A stretch of DNA of 38,458 nucleotides from Magnetococcales bacterium (GCA_015228815.1 JADGCV010000003.1:116644-155101); one strand, 5' to 3'; numbered from the stretch's first letter, positions 7,988 to 16,257 are shown. Numbers and translations: made by a program. The notes: generated from the sequence alone by a model not told the origin.

Positions 7988-8488
7988 GTGGCGCGAAAGG
8001 ATCCGGGGGCGACAGTGGTTCGGTTCTACCAGATGCCCCGGGAGGGGATGGAACGGGGCCTCTTCAACCTTCTCGGTAAAATATACGCCCAGGCCATCCG
8101 CTCCTGCCTCGTCGCCGCCGATGCGACCCAGGCGGTACGATGGGATGACCTGTTGTGGACGGGGCGGATCGATTCCTTTCTGCCGCACGGCTCCTGTGTC
8201 GGGGACGATGCTTCCGTTCATCCCATTCTGCTGTGCCTGGAACCTTCCGACATCAACGGCGCCACCCTTTTGATCCTGGTCCATGGCCGTTTCGCCGAGG
8301 AATTTTCACGGTTCGACATGGTCCTCGATTTCGTTACCGATCAGACCCCCGCCGGATTGCAATCGAGTCGCGATCGGTATCGGCGCTATCGCGACGCCGG
8401 CTGTCGGATGGAATATTGGATTCAGGAACCCTCTTCGGGTTGGCAATGTAAATTCAAGAGTCCCGAGACCATTCTTCGGGAAGGTTGA
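7988..8488 (+). CDS. holC: DNA polymerase III chi subunit HolC
   Basis: 166 aa from a GTG at 7988, which lies one base past the pepA stop and has AAGGAG about 10 bases upstream. The fold pattern is that of HolC: FYQM at the first strand, a helix ending in DDLLWT, then FLPHG, PILLCLEP and a final segment with DRYRRYRDAGCRMEYW. Chi links SSB to the clamp loader through psi. The pepA-holC order is conserved in Proteobacteria. Identification rests on pattern and synteny, and the sequence is diverged from E. coli chi. The stop lies 6 bases before the start of the next gene. Confidence 0.85.
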   Translation: MARKDPGATVVRFYQMPREGMERGLFNLLGKIYAQAIRSCLVAADATQAVRWDDLLWTGRIDSFLPHGSCVGDDASVHPILLCLEPSDINGATLLILVHGRFAEEFSRFDMVLDFVTDQTPAGLQSSRDRYRRYRDAGCRMEYWIQEPSSGWQCKFKSPETILREG

Positions 8489-8494
8489 GCCATC

Positions 8495-11182
8495 ATGACC
8501 ATACGACATCTTAAATTTCTTTTCAATCCATCCTCCGTTGCCGTGATCGGCGCCTCGAAGCGACCCGGTTCCATCGGTTCCCTGATCTGCCGGAACCTGC
8601 TTCAGGGAGGATTTTCCGGTCCGATCATGCCGGTCAATCCCAAACACGAGTCGATCGGTGGCATCCTTGCCTACCCGAGGATCGAGGATCTCCCCAAGGT
8701 TCCGGACCTGGCCGTGGTCTGCACCCCGCCGGTCACCGTGCCCGACATCATCGCCCGCCTGATCGCTCGCGGCACCCGGGCGGCGATCATCATTACCGCC
8801 GGCTTGCAGATGCATCTGGACAAGGACGGCAACAATCTGCGTGAGGTCACCCTGAAACTGGCCCAGGAGGGACGCATGCGTCTTCTCGGCCCCAACTGCC
8901 TGGGGTTGATGGCCCCCAATGTTGGTTTGAACGCCAGTTTCTCCCATATCCAGGCCCGCCCCGGTCACATTGCCTTCGTTTCGCAGTCGGGGGCCATGTG
9001 TACCGCCGTTCTGGATTGGGCCAATGCCCAGGGGATCGGTTTTTCGCATTTCATCTCGCTTGGAGACGCCCTCGATCTGGATTTCGGCGATGTGATCGAC
9101 TACCTCGGAAAGGACTCCCGGACCCGGGCGATTCTGTTGTATATCGAATCGATCCAGCAACGCCGTGATTTCATGTCTGCTGCCCGGGCCGCGGCGCGCA
9201 ACAAGCCGATCCTGGTCATCAAATCGGGGCGGGCGCCCGAGGGCATTCGTGCCGCCGCCTCCCACACGGGGGCATTGGCGGGGTCGGATCAAGTTTTCGA
9301 TTCGGCCATTCGCCGGGCGGGAATGCTCCGGGTCTACGAAATCGACGAACTGTTCGCCGCGGTGGAAACCCTTGCCCGCGCCAATCCGGTCCGGGGCAAC
9401 CGACTGGGAATCATCACCAACGGCGGAGGCATCGGCGTCATCGCCGTGGACAGCCTCATGGAAAAAGGAGGGGTCCTGGCGCAACTGAAACCTGAAACCG
9501 TTCAATCGCTCGACGCGATCCTTCCCTCGACCTGGTCCCGGGCCAATCCCATCGACATCATCGGCGACGCTTCCGGAGAACGTTATGGCCAGACCGTGGC
9601 GCTCCTGGCGGCAAGCAATGATGTCGATGCCCTGCTGGTCATGCACTCGCCGACCGCCACCGCCGACAGCACCGAGGCGGCCCTTGCCACCATCGGGGCC
9701 GCCAAACGGTTCAACACCAACATACTGACCTGCTGGATGGGGGGCAGCGGCGTTGCCGCGGCGAAGGAGGCCTTTCATCGCGCCGACATTCCAACCCATG
9801 ATTCCCCGGAACGGGCGGTCACTGCCTTCATGCACATGGTGCGGTATGCCCAAAACCAGGAAATGCTCATGGAAACACCTCCTTCGGTATTGGAGGAGTT
9901 TTTTCCTGCCACCGCCACCGCCCGGCTCGTCATCGAAAACAATCTGGCCGCCGACAAGGAACTCATGAGCGAGGCGGAATCCAAGGCGGTGCTGTCCGCC
10001 TACGGCATTCCCACGGTGGAAACCCACATCGCCAAAACTCCCGATGACGCCTTTGCCATCTCCAGGGAGATGAAATTTCCCCTTGCCCTGAAAATACTGT
10101 CGGAGGACATCATCCACAAAAGTGACATGGGCGGGGTCGTTCTTTTTCTCGATTCACCCCAGGTCGTCAAATCGGCGGCGGAATCGATGCTCAAACACAT
10201 CCGCGAAAAAATGCCCCATGCCCGTATCCAGGGATTCACGGTCCAGGAAATGGCCATTCGTCCCGGATCACATGAACTCCTGGTCGGAATGAGCACCGAT
10301 CCCATTTTTGGCCCGGTGATCATGTTCGGACAGGGAGGAACGGCGGTCGAGGTGATCGGCGACAACGCCGTCGCCCTGCCACCATTGAACATGAATCTGG
10401 CCCGGGAACTGATCGCGCGTACCCGGGTTTACAAACTGCTCAAGGGATACCGTGACCGCAAGCCGGTCGATATGGAAGCCTTGTGTACCCTGTTGATCAA
10501 AATGTCGCAGCTGATCGTGGACATTCCCGAAATCGCCGAACTCGACATCAACCCGCTCTTCGCCGATGAACATGGTGTCATCGCGGTCGATGCCCGAATC
10601 CGCATTTCCACCGCCGGTCGTTCGGGAGGGGTGGTGGAACGTCTGGCCATCCGTCCCTATCCCAAGGAACTGGAGGAAACCTGGTTTCTGCCGGGTCACC
10701 GACCGGTGCTTCTTCGGCCCATCCGCCCCGAAGACGAACCCCAGCATCATGAATTCATCTCCAGGCTTTCCCCGGAGGATCTGTTTTTTCGCTTTCTCTC
10801 GGTGCGCAAAGCCCTGCCTCATGCCGAGATGGCTCGATTGACCCAGATCGACTACAATCGGGAGATGGCGTTTATCGCCTCGGTCCGCGACCCCCTGAGC
10901 GGACAGAGAGAAACCCTTGGCGTCAACCGGATTTTTCTCGATCTGCACCGGGATTCCTGCGAATTTGCCATCGTTGTCCGCTCCGACATCAAAGGGCAGG
11001 GGCTGGGCCGGAAACTGATGGAAAAAACCATCGACTATTGCCGTCTTCGTGGCATCCGGGTCATGGAGGGACACGTCGATCCATCCAATCATCGCATGAT
11101 CGAGTTCGTCAAAGGATTCGGTTTCTCGGTCCATCACACCCAGGACCATGACCTGATCGTGGCCCACAAGGAAATCGATTGA
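8495..11182 (+). CDS. Pat-type protein: ADP-forming acyl-CoA synthetase domains fused to GNAT acetyltransferase
   Basis: 895 aa, typical of the Pat/PatZ family. Domains in order: a CoA-binding Rossmann domain (SVAVIGASKRPGSIGS near residue 12), a succinyl-CoA-synthetase-like flavodoxin domain with FVSQSGAMC (about 160), a second ligase domain with IITNGGGIGVIAVDS (about 308), an ATP-grasp domain (LKILSEDIIHKSDMGGV, about 530) and a C-terminal GNAT domain with VRSDIKGQGLGRKLM (about 828-842). The 'SHTGALAGSD' segment holds the histidine phosphorylated in active ADP-forming enzymes. Pat proteins acetylate lysines such as that of acetyl-CoA synthetase. Here both halves keep recognisable motifs, so some ligase activity is possible. 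GGAAGG precedes the ATG. Confidence 0.92.
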   Translation: MTIRHLKFLFNPSSVAVIGASKRPGSIGSLICRNLLQGGFSGPIMPVNPKHESIGGILAYPRIEDLPKVPDLAVVCTPPVTVPDIIARLIARGTRAAIIITAGLQMHLDKDGNNLREVTLKLAQEGRMRLLGPNCLGLMAPNVGLNASFSHIQARPGHIAFVSQSGAMCTAVLDWANAQGIGFSHFISLGDALDLDFGDVIDYLGKDSRTRAILLYIESIQQRRDFMSAARAAARNKPILVIKSGRAPEGIRAAASHTGALAGSDQVFDSAIRRAGMLRVYEIDELFAAVETLARANPVRGNRLGIITNGGGIGVIAVDSLMEKGGVLAQLKPETVQSLDAILPSTWSRANPIDIIGDASGERYGQTVALLAASNDVDALLVMHSPTATADSTEAALATIGAAKRFNTNILTCWMGGSGVAAAKEAFHRADIPTHDSPERAVTAFMHMVRYAQNQEMLMETPPSVLEEFFPATATARLVIENNLAADKELMSEAESKAVLSAYGIPTVETHIAKTPDDAFAISREMKFPLALKILSEDIIHKSDMGGVVLFLDSPQVVKSAAESMLKHIREKMPHARIQGFTVQEMAIRPGSHELLVGMSTDPIFGPVIMFGQGGTAVEVIGDNAVALPPLNMNLARELIARTRVYKLLKGYRDRKPVDMEALCTLLIKMSQLIVDIPEIAELDINPLFADEHGVIAVDARIRISTAGRSGGVVERLAIRPYPKELEETWFLPGHRPVLLRPIRPEDEPQHHEFISRLSPEDLFFRFLSVRKALPHAEMARLTQIDYNREMAFIASVRDPLSGQRETLGVNRIFLDLHRDSCEFAIVVRSDIKGQGLGRKLMEKTIDYCRLRGIRVMEGHVDPSNHRMIEFVKGFGFSVHHTQDHDLIVAHKEID

Positions 11183-11228
11183 TCCTGCCCCGATCCCAGG
11201 CCTGGCCTGAATGTTGGAGCGATGGTCC

Positions 11229-11265
11229 GGGGTTCCCCACCCCCTTCTTCCGGGAAGGGGAACCC
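11229..11265. terminator. GC-rich hairpin between convergent genes
   Basis: GGGTTCCCC at 11230-11238 pairs with GGGGAACCC at 11257-11265; an alternative inner stem pairs CCCCTTC with GAAGGGG. The hairpin lies between the 3' ends of the Pat gene and the hemerythrin gene, where a two-way terminator is expected. There is no T-tract on either side, so it is not a textbook intrinsic terminator. Confidence 0.5.
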
Positions 11266-11289
11266 GCCCGAGGGCCTGTTCGTGCCCCC

Positions 11290-11964
11290 CTAGACCAATT
11301 TTTGCATGGTTCGGATCAGACTGTCTGTCGTTCCGTCCAGATATTGGTCGGCCATGGGATAGAGCATTTGTTCTTCCTTGATGTTGTGTTGCCGCATCAT
11401 GATCACCAAGGTTGAAATAACACGAGTGACCCCGTCCAGTTTATTCTGTTCCATGGCCTGGGCCATTTGGCCAATCAGGCCCGACATCTGACGGTGCTCC
11501 ATGCGCATGACCATGGTCGGCCCCTGGGTCATTCCCGTGGATTTTTCGAAGGCGGGGAAAAATATGTTTTCCTCCATGCCGAAATGATGATCCATCCCTG
11601 TCCTGAACTGGCCAAACAACAATGCCGCTTGTGTCACATCGTTGGCTTGGGCGGCCTGTTCCAATTGACTGAACAGTTCGTCGCAACGCTTGTGATCGGC
11701 GCCGAGAAACTCCTGGATGGACCTTGTCGTCCTCTTGGATGGGGTTCGTGTCATGATGTATTGCCAAACCGGTGGACCCAATTGCAAGGGGGACCATTCA
11801 AATGCGCCCCAGAACCGACCTTGAAAATAGTCGAGCAGTTCGACACCCTTGTTGTCAAGTTTGATGATGATTCCTTCTTCGGGGTTCAGTTTTTCAAAGC
11901 GGGTTTGCAATAATTCGGTAGCCTGGGGTATCGTACTGCCCACAAGATCGATTGGATGTTCCAT
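11290..11964 (-). CDS. DUF2249-like domain plus hemerythrin HHE domain protein
   Basis: 224 aa. Residues 1-80 (PQATELLQTRFEKLNPEEGIIIKLD, then LLDYFQGRFWGAFEW) resemble the small alpha/beta DUF2249 (TusA-like) domain. From about residue 90 a four-helix HHE hemerythrin domain follows, with FLGADHKRCDELF, a DHHFGMEENIFFPAFE segment (H-x4-E type ligands), a histidine in RMEHRQM, and RQHNIKEEQMLYP. Such di-iron domains bind O2 or NO or act in iron-sulfur repair (RIC/YtfE-like). It lies beside the nitrite/NO reduction island, so a role in NO handling is plausible but inferred. An inverted repeat sits upstream of the start. Confidence 0.8.
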   Translation of the reverse strand: MEHPIDLVGSTIPQATELLQTRFEKLNPEEGIIIKLDNKGVELLDYFQGRFWGAFEWSPLQLGPPVWQYIMTRTPSKRTTRSIQEFLGADHKRCDELFSQLEQAAQANDVTQAALLFGQFRTGMDHHFGMEENIFFPAFEKSTGMTQGPTMVMRMEHRQMSGLIGQMAQAMEQNKLDGVTRVISTLVIMMRQHNIKEEQMLYPMADQYLDGTTDSLIRTMQKLV

Positions 11965-12000
11965 GGTTCAATCCTTGATAAAGTGTGGAAAAAAGAGGGC

Positions 12001-12030
12001 TTGATTGCGCCATGTATCGGCGGCAATCAA
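12001..12030. repeat. Inverted repeat upstream of the hemerythrin gene
   Basis: TTGATTGC at 12001-12008 is mirrored by GCAATCAA at 12023-12030, and the stem extends to GCC/GGC with one bulged base. It lies 37 bases upstream of the hemerythrin gene start and 48 bases upstream of the divergent small membrane-protein gene. It could be an operator or a leader hairpin; its function is unknown. Confidence 0.5.
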
Positions 12031-12077
12031 AAGGAATCGTCGCGAATCGGCATCTGTGTCGGAAAGGAAGATTACCA

Positions 12078-12317
12078 TTGGAAATCATCTATTTCACCCT
12101 GGCCGGTATCTTGCTTTATTGGATATCCGACGTTATCGTGCGCCACATCGAACGCAAACGTGGCGCCCTTTTGCCCAATCGCAGCCTGGTTTTTTTCGCG
12201 ATCATCCTGGTCCTGACCATGGCGCTTTTCCAGACGATCCAGACCCTTGTCCCCACCGCCACCGATACCGGACAGGCGCCATCCACAAGCCCGAATGATC
12301 CACTCAATAAAAAATAA
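12078..12317 (+). CDS. Small two-helix membrane protein, unknown function
   Basis: 79 aa from a TTG at 12078, chosen because GGAAAGGAAG ends 7 bases upstream and the first membrane helix starts right there (IIYFTLAGILLYWISDVIV). A basic loop (RHIERKRG) and a second helix (LVFFAIILVLTMALFQTIQ) follow, then a polar tail. I recall similar small proteins in Proteobacteria but no function. Its last 14 bases overlap, tail to tail, the end of the anchored protein gene that closes the NO-reductase operon. It is divergent from the hemerythrin gene. Confidence 0.6.
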   Translation: MEIIYFTLAGILLYWISDVIVRHIERKRGALLPNRSLVFFAIILVLTMALFQTIQTLVPTATDTGQAPSTSPNDPLNKK

Positions 12318-12807
12318 ACCGATTGGCCGCACCATCGAAACCGATGACCAGCGACGTACTGGTCCTGGTAACGATCTGCTTTTCTTCCACGTAGTCGAAG
12401 CCTTCGCTGCGGTTGCTGTCACGCATGCGAATGCTCAGCCTGTGGTCGCCGTCGGGTATGGGATATTTGGCGTAGACATAAGCGGTCCCGTCGTCCTGGA
12501 TTCCTGGAGGGGGAAACGTTTTGCTGGCCAGGATGTTGCCATCCAACAACAGTTCCACCAGAAGCGGCGCGCGCTTGCGGGAACACTCCTTGGGTTTGCG
12601 CATATTGGGAGCCAGACGTTGCAACTCCTCGCGACTCCTTTCGCGACACGCCTCCATACGCTGGGCTGCATGCTTGAAGGCAAGTTTCAGTTCTGCCCGT
12701 CCCGGCTCCAGATAATGATAACCCGGTGAAACGGAAAAAATATAAACCAGGGTAAAAAAGGCGGTATAAAACACGGCCTGCAAGGGCCACTGAATCGACC
12801 TAGGCAT
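12304..12807 (-). CDS. Membrane-anchored extracytoplasmic protein, last gene of the sNOR-like operon
   Basis: 167 aa. The ATG at 12807 overlaps the stop of the cytochrome b fusion gene by 8 bases, and AAGGATG lies upstream. One membrane helix (about residues 8-28, VFYTAFFTLVYIFSV) precedes a charged helix with a CxxxR pattern, then a beta-rich domain with repeated 'D-G-x-H-R-L-S-I-R-M-R-D' and 'LLLDGN...FPPPGIQDDG' segments. I do not recognise the family. The tight overlap says it is made with the cytochrome b/Fe-S fusion and may be an accessory subunit or assembly factor. Longer frames upstream run into the neighbouring gene and are not used. Confidence 0.7.
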   Translation of the reverse strand: MPRSIQWPLQAVFYTAFFTLVYIFSVSPGYHYLEPGRAELKLAFKHAAQRMEACRERSREELQRLAPNMRKPKECSRKRAPLLVELLLDGNILASKTFPPPGIQDDGTAYVYAKYPIPDGDHRLSIRMRDSNRSEGFDYVEEKQIVTRTSTSLVIGFDGAANRFIFY

Positions 12808-14335
12808 GATCAACATCCTTGTCTCTGGCAACAAGCTCCTTGTGGAACGCCTCAAGTTGTGCATCCAACGCCCGTCCCTTCCCCTCCGCCTCCCAGAAGA
12901 ATCGAATACGACCGCGGTCGGTGCGTTTGACGAGACGTGGTTCGCGATTTCCGGCAATGCGTTCTTCCGTCAGGAAGTCACCAAGGCGATGATAGCAGTC
13001 TCCCTGGCGGCAACCGGTGACCATCACCCCGTCCGCTCCCTTTTTCAGGACATAATCCAGGAAGGAGGGGGGCAACATTCCGGTGCAGGGAAGCCTGACC
13101 ACGCCGATGCGGGACACGTCATGGACGGTGGGGGTGACGCCATGATCGCAACCAAACACCATCAACCGCCCCTTGCCACTGAGTCCCGCCATGGCCTGGT
13201 CGGTTTTTTGCCGCAACAGGTCCAGGGACAAACCGGGCATGTGAATGCCGACCTTGAGCGCTTCTCCAGCCAGACGAAACGGGTTGGAGGCGGAACAGGA
13301 GCCTACGCAAATGCCACAGGCGGTACATAATGATGGATCGACCGTGGATTCGAACTGTTTGTCTCTGCCATCGGTGCGCGGACGCATGGTGGCCGCGCCG
13401 AAGGGACAATCCCGGGCGCAACCGCCACATCCCGTGCAGTGTTCCACCATGACGCTGGCCGGAGGGGCCTCCCGCCTGGGAGGCAACCACGGCAGCAGCA
13501 GCAGCAACAGGGTGGTCCCCAGGGAGAGCCCCCAGGCCCACCCCGGTCCCAACCGGTCCACCACCGGATAAATATTCAGATAGAACCAGTCCAGGTTGAG
13601 CACGAGTGGCGATTGCGACAAATTGGCCGGTGCATGGCTGACCGCCGGTTTGACGAGCGAAAGGATCAACAATGCCACCGTGGTGCCAATGGTCAAATCC
13701 CGCGGTGGCATGAAATCAACCTTGCTGATACGACTGACGTGGGTCCACAATAAAAAAACCAATGCCACGGGAAGCCCCAACAGGTGAAGAAATGCCATAA
13801 GGGTAAAAAACCGGTCCGTCACCTGCCCTGGCAGAAAGTTGAAGATCATGGCACTGGGAATGACGGGAAGCCAGTCGGACATTTCCGCCGTGGCGATGGC
13901 CACATATTGGGCCAGCATGTCCCATACCAGCCAATAGCCGGTAATTCCCAGCATGACCACCAACCACAGGGTGGGAACTCCGGTGAACCAGGAAAACCAG
14001 CGGACGCCACGATATCGATCACGACCGAATTCCCGGAACAAATGCAGAAAAATGGTCACCACCGCGGCATCCGAGGCATAACGATGCACGCTGCGCATGA
14101 CGCCAGCCAGCCACCATTGATCATTCGTCATGTACGCGACCGACGAATAGGCCCCCGTGACACTGGTGTCGAAGAAGATGAAAATATAGATGCCGGAGAC
14201 CAGTACGACCCAGAAAAAATAAAATGTAAGCGAACCAAGATGGTATAGAGGGTTTGATCGATTACCGAAGATAATGTTGAGCAACCCTTCCATCCAAAGG
14301 ATGATGCCATTGCAGAGTGTGCGAAAAATTTTCAT
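12800..14335 (-). CDS. Fused cytochrome b (N-terminal) / two [4Fe-4S] ferredoxin / MvhD-type iron-sulfur protein
   Basis: 511 aa. Residues 1-230 are a four-helix diheme cytochrome b of the bc1/b6 type: H84 and H98 on one helix (spacing 13), H184 and H199 on another (spacing 14), with 'GITGYW' between. One more membrane helix follows (about 268-285). A ferredoxin domain has two cysteine motifs, C300-C303-C306-C310-P and C337-C340-C343-C347. The C-terminal domain is like the FrhD/MvhD 'hydrogenase iron-sulfur subunit', with GCDHG (C396), LPCTGM (C417) and GCRQGDC (C442, C447). The parts suggest electron transfer between quinone or a membrane cytochrome and Fe-S centres. It lies 68 bases after sco inside the sNOR-like operon. 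Domain calls are firm; the role is inference. Confidence 0.85.
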   Translation of the reverse strand: MKIFRTLCNGIILWMEGLLNIIFGNRSNPLYHLGSLTFYFFWVVLVSGIYIFIFFDTSVTGAYSSVAYMTNDQWWLAGVMRSVHRYASDAAVVTIFLHLFREFGRDRYRGVRWFSWFTGVPTLWLVVMLGITGYWLVWDMLAQYVAIATAEMSDWLPVIPSAMIFNFLPGQVTDRFFTLMAFLHLLGLPVALVFLLWTHVSRISKVDFMPPRDLTIGTTVALLILSLVKPAVSHAPANLSQSPLVLNLDWFYLNIYPVVDRLGPGWAWGLSLGTTLLLLLLPWLPPRREAPPASVMVEHCTGCGGCARDCPFGAATMRPRTDGRDKQFESTVDPSLCTACGICVGSCSASNPFRLAGEALKVGIHMPGLSLDLLRQKTDQAMAGLSGKGRLMVFGCDHGVTPTVHDVSRIGVVRLPCTGMLPPSFLDYVLKKGADGVMVTGCRQGDCYHRLGDFLTEERIAGNREPRLVKRTDRGRIRFFWEAEGKGRALDAQLEAFHKELVARDKDVDHA

Positions 14336-14388
14336 TGGAGATATTTTTCTTTATTTTTTTTGTGATTTGACGAAGACAAGACCGGCGC

Positions 14389-14408
14389 CATGATGACGGA
14401 TCATCATG
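14389..14408 (-). repeat. Hairpin overlapping the sco stop codon
   Basis: CATGATGA (14389-14396) and TCATCATG (14401-14408) form a perfect 8-bp stem with the loop CGGA. It spans the end of sco and precedes an AT-rich 50-base spacer before the cytochrome b fusion gene. It may tune readthrough or mRNA processing between the two. Confidence 0.45.
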
Positions 14409-15222
14409 AGCGCAAGGTACGTCTCACCTCCCGAAAAAGCCAGATGGCGGTGCCAAGAATAATGCTCGCCCCGATGAACAGGCCGACAAACAAGGAATAA
14501 TCAAACCGATAGGCATTCTGGTTGGGATCGTAGGTCGTGCAGAAAAGGCGCACCCGGCGGACCAGATCCTCCATTACCGAATCCTCGCGACGGGGTGTGC
14601 CGAGGATCAATTCCTTGAGCGGGTCAACCAGCCATGGCAGCTGGATGATCTCTCCATAAACCTGCTGATGGATCACCCCATCGGCGTTGACGACCGTGGC
14701 CTGGGTCATGTGATCGAACCCCTTGGGGGACCGGACATAGCTGAACCCGACGTTTCGTGTCAGCCGTTCCACGGTATGGGCATCGCCACTCAGAAAATGC
14801 CAATGTTCATCTTTTACCCCTTGATGATCGGCAAACCAGGCCATGGCTTTTGGATTGTCCACCCGGGTATCGAAACCGATGGTCACGACGGTGAAACTGT
14901 CCACCCCAAGGGCTTCTCGCGCTTTTTCAACCATGTCTGCCAGCGAACGGGTAACTGTGGAACACGTCTGGAAGCAGCTGGTGTAGACGAAACTGATGAC
15001 CAGAGGTTTTCCCTTGAACGAGGCCAGACGAACCGCCTGTTCATGACGGTCAAGGAAGGAATAATCTTCAAGAGGTTTGCCCACGGCGTTCCGACTCATC
15101 GCCAAGGCTCTTTCGACGTCGAAGACATCGTCATTTGCGGCATTTGCCGTCAACCAGGGAACCGTGACCAGCAAGACCAGCCACACCCAGCGCGATAAAA
15201 CACCGTCCATGATCGTTTTCAT
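14404..15222 (-). CDS. sco: SCO1/SenC-family copper chaperone
   Basis: 272 aa. The ATG at 15222 overlaps the ctaB stop (ATGA). A signal/anchor helix (about residues 10-27) is followed by a thioredoxin-like SCO domain with the copper motif CFQTC (C83, C87) and the distal histidine in FDHMTQ (H171). Unusually, a second membrane helix lies near the C-terminus (about 238-262). SCO proteins load CuA of subunit II, and the CuA subunit in this operon keeps all its ligands. A senC gene also accompanies the sNOR genes of nitrifying bacteria. A hairpin (14389-14408) overlaps the stop codon. Confidence 0.92.
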   Translation of the reverse strand: MKTIMDGVLSRWVWLVLLVTVPWLTANAANDDVFDVERALAMSRNAVGKPLEDYSFLDRHEQAVRLASFKGKPLVISFVYTSCFQTCSTVTRSLADMVEKAREALGVDSFTVVTIGFDTRVDNPKAMAWFADHQGVKDEHWHFLSGDAHTVERLTRNVGFSYVRSPKGFDHMTQATVVNADGVIHQQVYGEIIQLPWLVDPLKELILGTPRREDSVMEDLVRRVRLFCTTYDPNQNAYRFDYSLFVGLFIGASIILGTAIWLFREVRRTLRS

Positions 15223-16106
15223 GTTGCCCAGGGTCCCATCCGGCCATCGAAGGAGGCAGCGACCAGGAGCACAAACAAATGCACCAGCGAGGCGCGAAAG
15301 TTGGCCATGGCCGGAATCGGCGTGGGGTCCCAGGTAAGGATGAGACTCCTGGACAGGAAGTATCCCCCGCCGATGACGGCCCCTGCCAGATAGAGCCAAC
15401 CCAGACCAAGGAAAAAGGGGACCAGGGAAACAACGACCAACAGGGTCGTATTGGCAAGGACCACCTTGGCGGCCCGCATCTCTCCGGCGACCACCGGCAA
15501 CATGGGAAGATTGACGGACTGGTATTCTTTTTTCAACGCGATGGCAAGACTCCAGAAGTGGGATGGGGTCCAGAGAAACAGAATGAACGCCAGGGAGGCG
15601 GCCAGAGGGGTCATGTCGGGGTCCACCGTGGCGGTACCGGCCAGGACGGCAAAGCTGCCGGCCAAACCACCGATGACGATATTCAACCATGTGCGCCGCT
15701 TCAACCAGATGGTATACACCACGCCATAAAAGAAAGCGCCCAGAAACACGTAAAGCGCCGCGGTGGCGTTGATGTAGCGCCAAACCGCCACCACGGGCAC
15801 AACCAGCAACATGGCAAAAAAGAATAGCCACCATGGGGAATGCGGGAGCTGCCCCGATGCGAACGGGCGATTGTGGGTGCGCGTCATGCGGGCGTCAATA
15901 TCATGGTCATGGTAATGGTTCAAGCCCCCGGCCGCTCCCGCCGACAGAAGGATGGCCGTCAACAATAAAAACACCTGACCCGCGCTCGGAGTGCCACCCG
16001 CCGTAACCGCAATTCCCATTCCGGCGGTCAACATCATCGCAAAACCGATACGGAGCTTGAGAAGTACGAAGACCTGCCTGGCCAAGATTCTCATGGTGAC
16101 GACCAT
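15219..16106 (-). CDS. ctaB: Heme O synthase (protoheme IX farnesyltransferase, CtaB/CyoE)
   Basis: 295 aa, UbiA prenyltransferase superfamily. The first aspartate-rich motif is in NHYHDHDIDARMTRTHNRP (about residues 63-81), and the family segment LWTPSHFWSLAIALKKEY is central; eight or nine membrane helices follow the usual plan. It farnesylates heme b to heme O, the precursor of heme A. Its presence implies that the heme-copper enzyme of this operon carries heme o- or a-type heme. The first ATG (16106) touches a GAGG, while ATG 16094 has it 12 bases upstream, so the start is uncertain by four codons. Confidence 0.93.
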   Translation of the reverse strand: MVVTMRILARQVFVLLKLRIGFAMMLTAGMGIAVTAGGTPSAGQVFLLLTAILLSAGAAGGLNHYHDHDIDARMTRTHNRPFASGQLPHSPWWLFFFAMLLVVPVVAVWRYINATAALYVFLGAFFYGVVYTIWLKRRTWLNIVIGGLAGSFAVLAGTATVDPDMTPLAASLAFILFLWTPSHFWSLAIALKKEYQSVNLPMLPVVAGEMRAAKVVLANTTLLVVVSLVPFFLGLGWLYLAGAVIGGGYFLSRSLILTWDPTPIPAMANFRASLVHLFVLLVAASFDGRMGPWAT

Positions 16107-16225
16107 CCTCGAAGATAGAGTAAACTGTAATAGATTATCGCTTTTTTATTAAAGATTGTTTGTTTTTAAATAACATAAGGCAATCACCCATCTTGATTCT
16201 TTCCTCTTGGGCAAACAAGTCCGTC

Positions 16226-16248
16226 GGGGGTGGGGTGACCCCACCCCC
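16226..16248. terminator. Near-perfect GC palindrome just after subunit I
   Basis: GGGGGTGGGGT (16226-16236) and ACCCCACCCCC (16238-16248) are mirror arms around one base. The palindrome begins 10 bases past the subunit I stop, before ctaB. No T-run follows on the minus strand. It may be a partial terminator or a 3'-end stabiliser separating the structural genes from the assembly genes. Confidence 0.5.
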
Positions 16249-16257
16249 CATGGAAAT

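Noticed and set aside
8306-10117. 603-codon open frame on the minus strand
   Set aside because: It lies opposite holC and the Pat gene and has a low-complexity Gly/Arg/His-rich composition without motifs.
12001-12030. Inverted repeat before the hemerythrin gene as an FNR site
   Set aside because: The arms contain TTGAT and ATCAA, but the spacing is 20 bases rather than 4, so it does not fit the FNR consensus.
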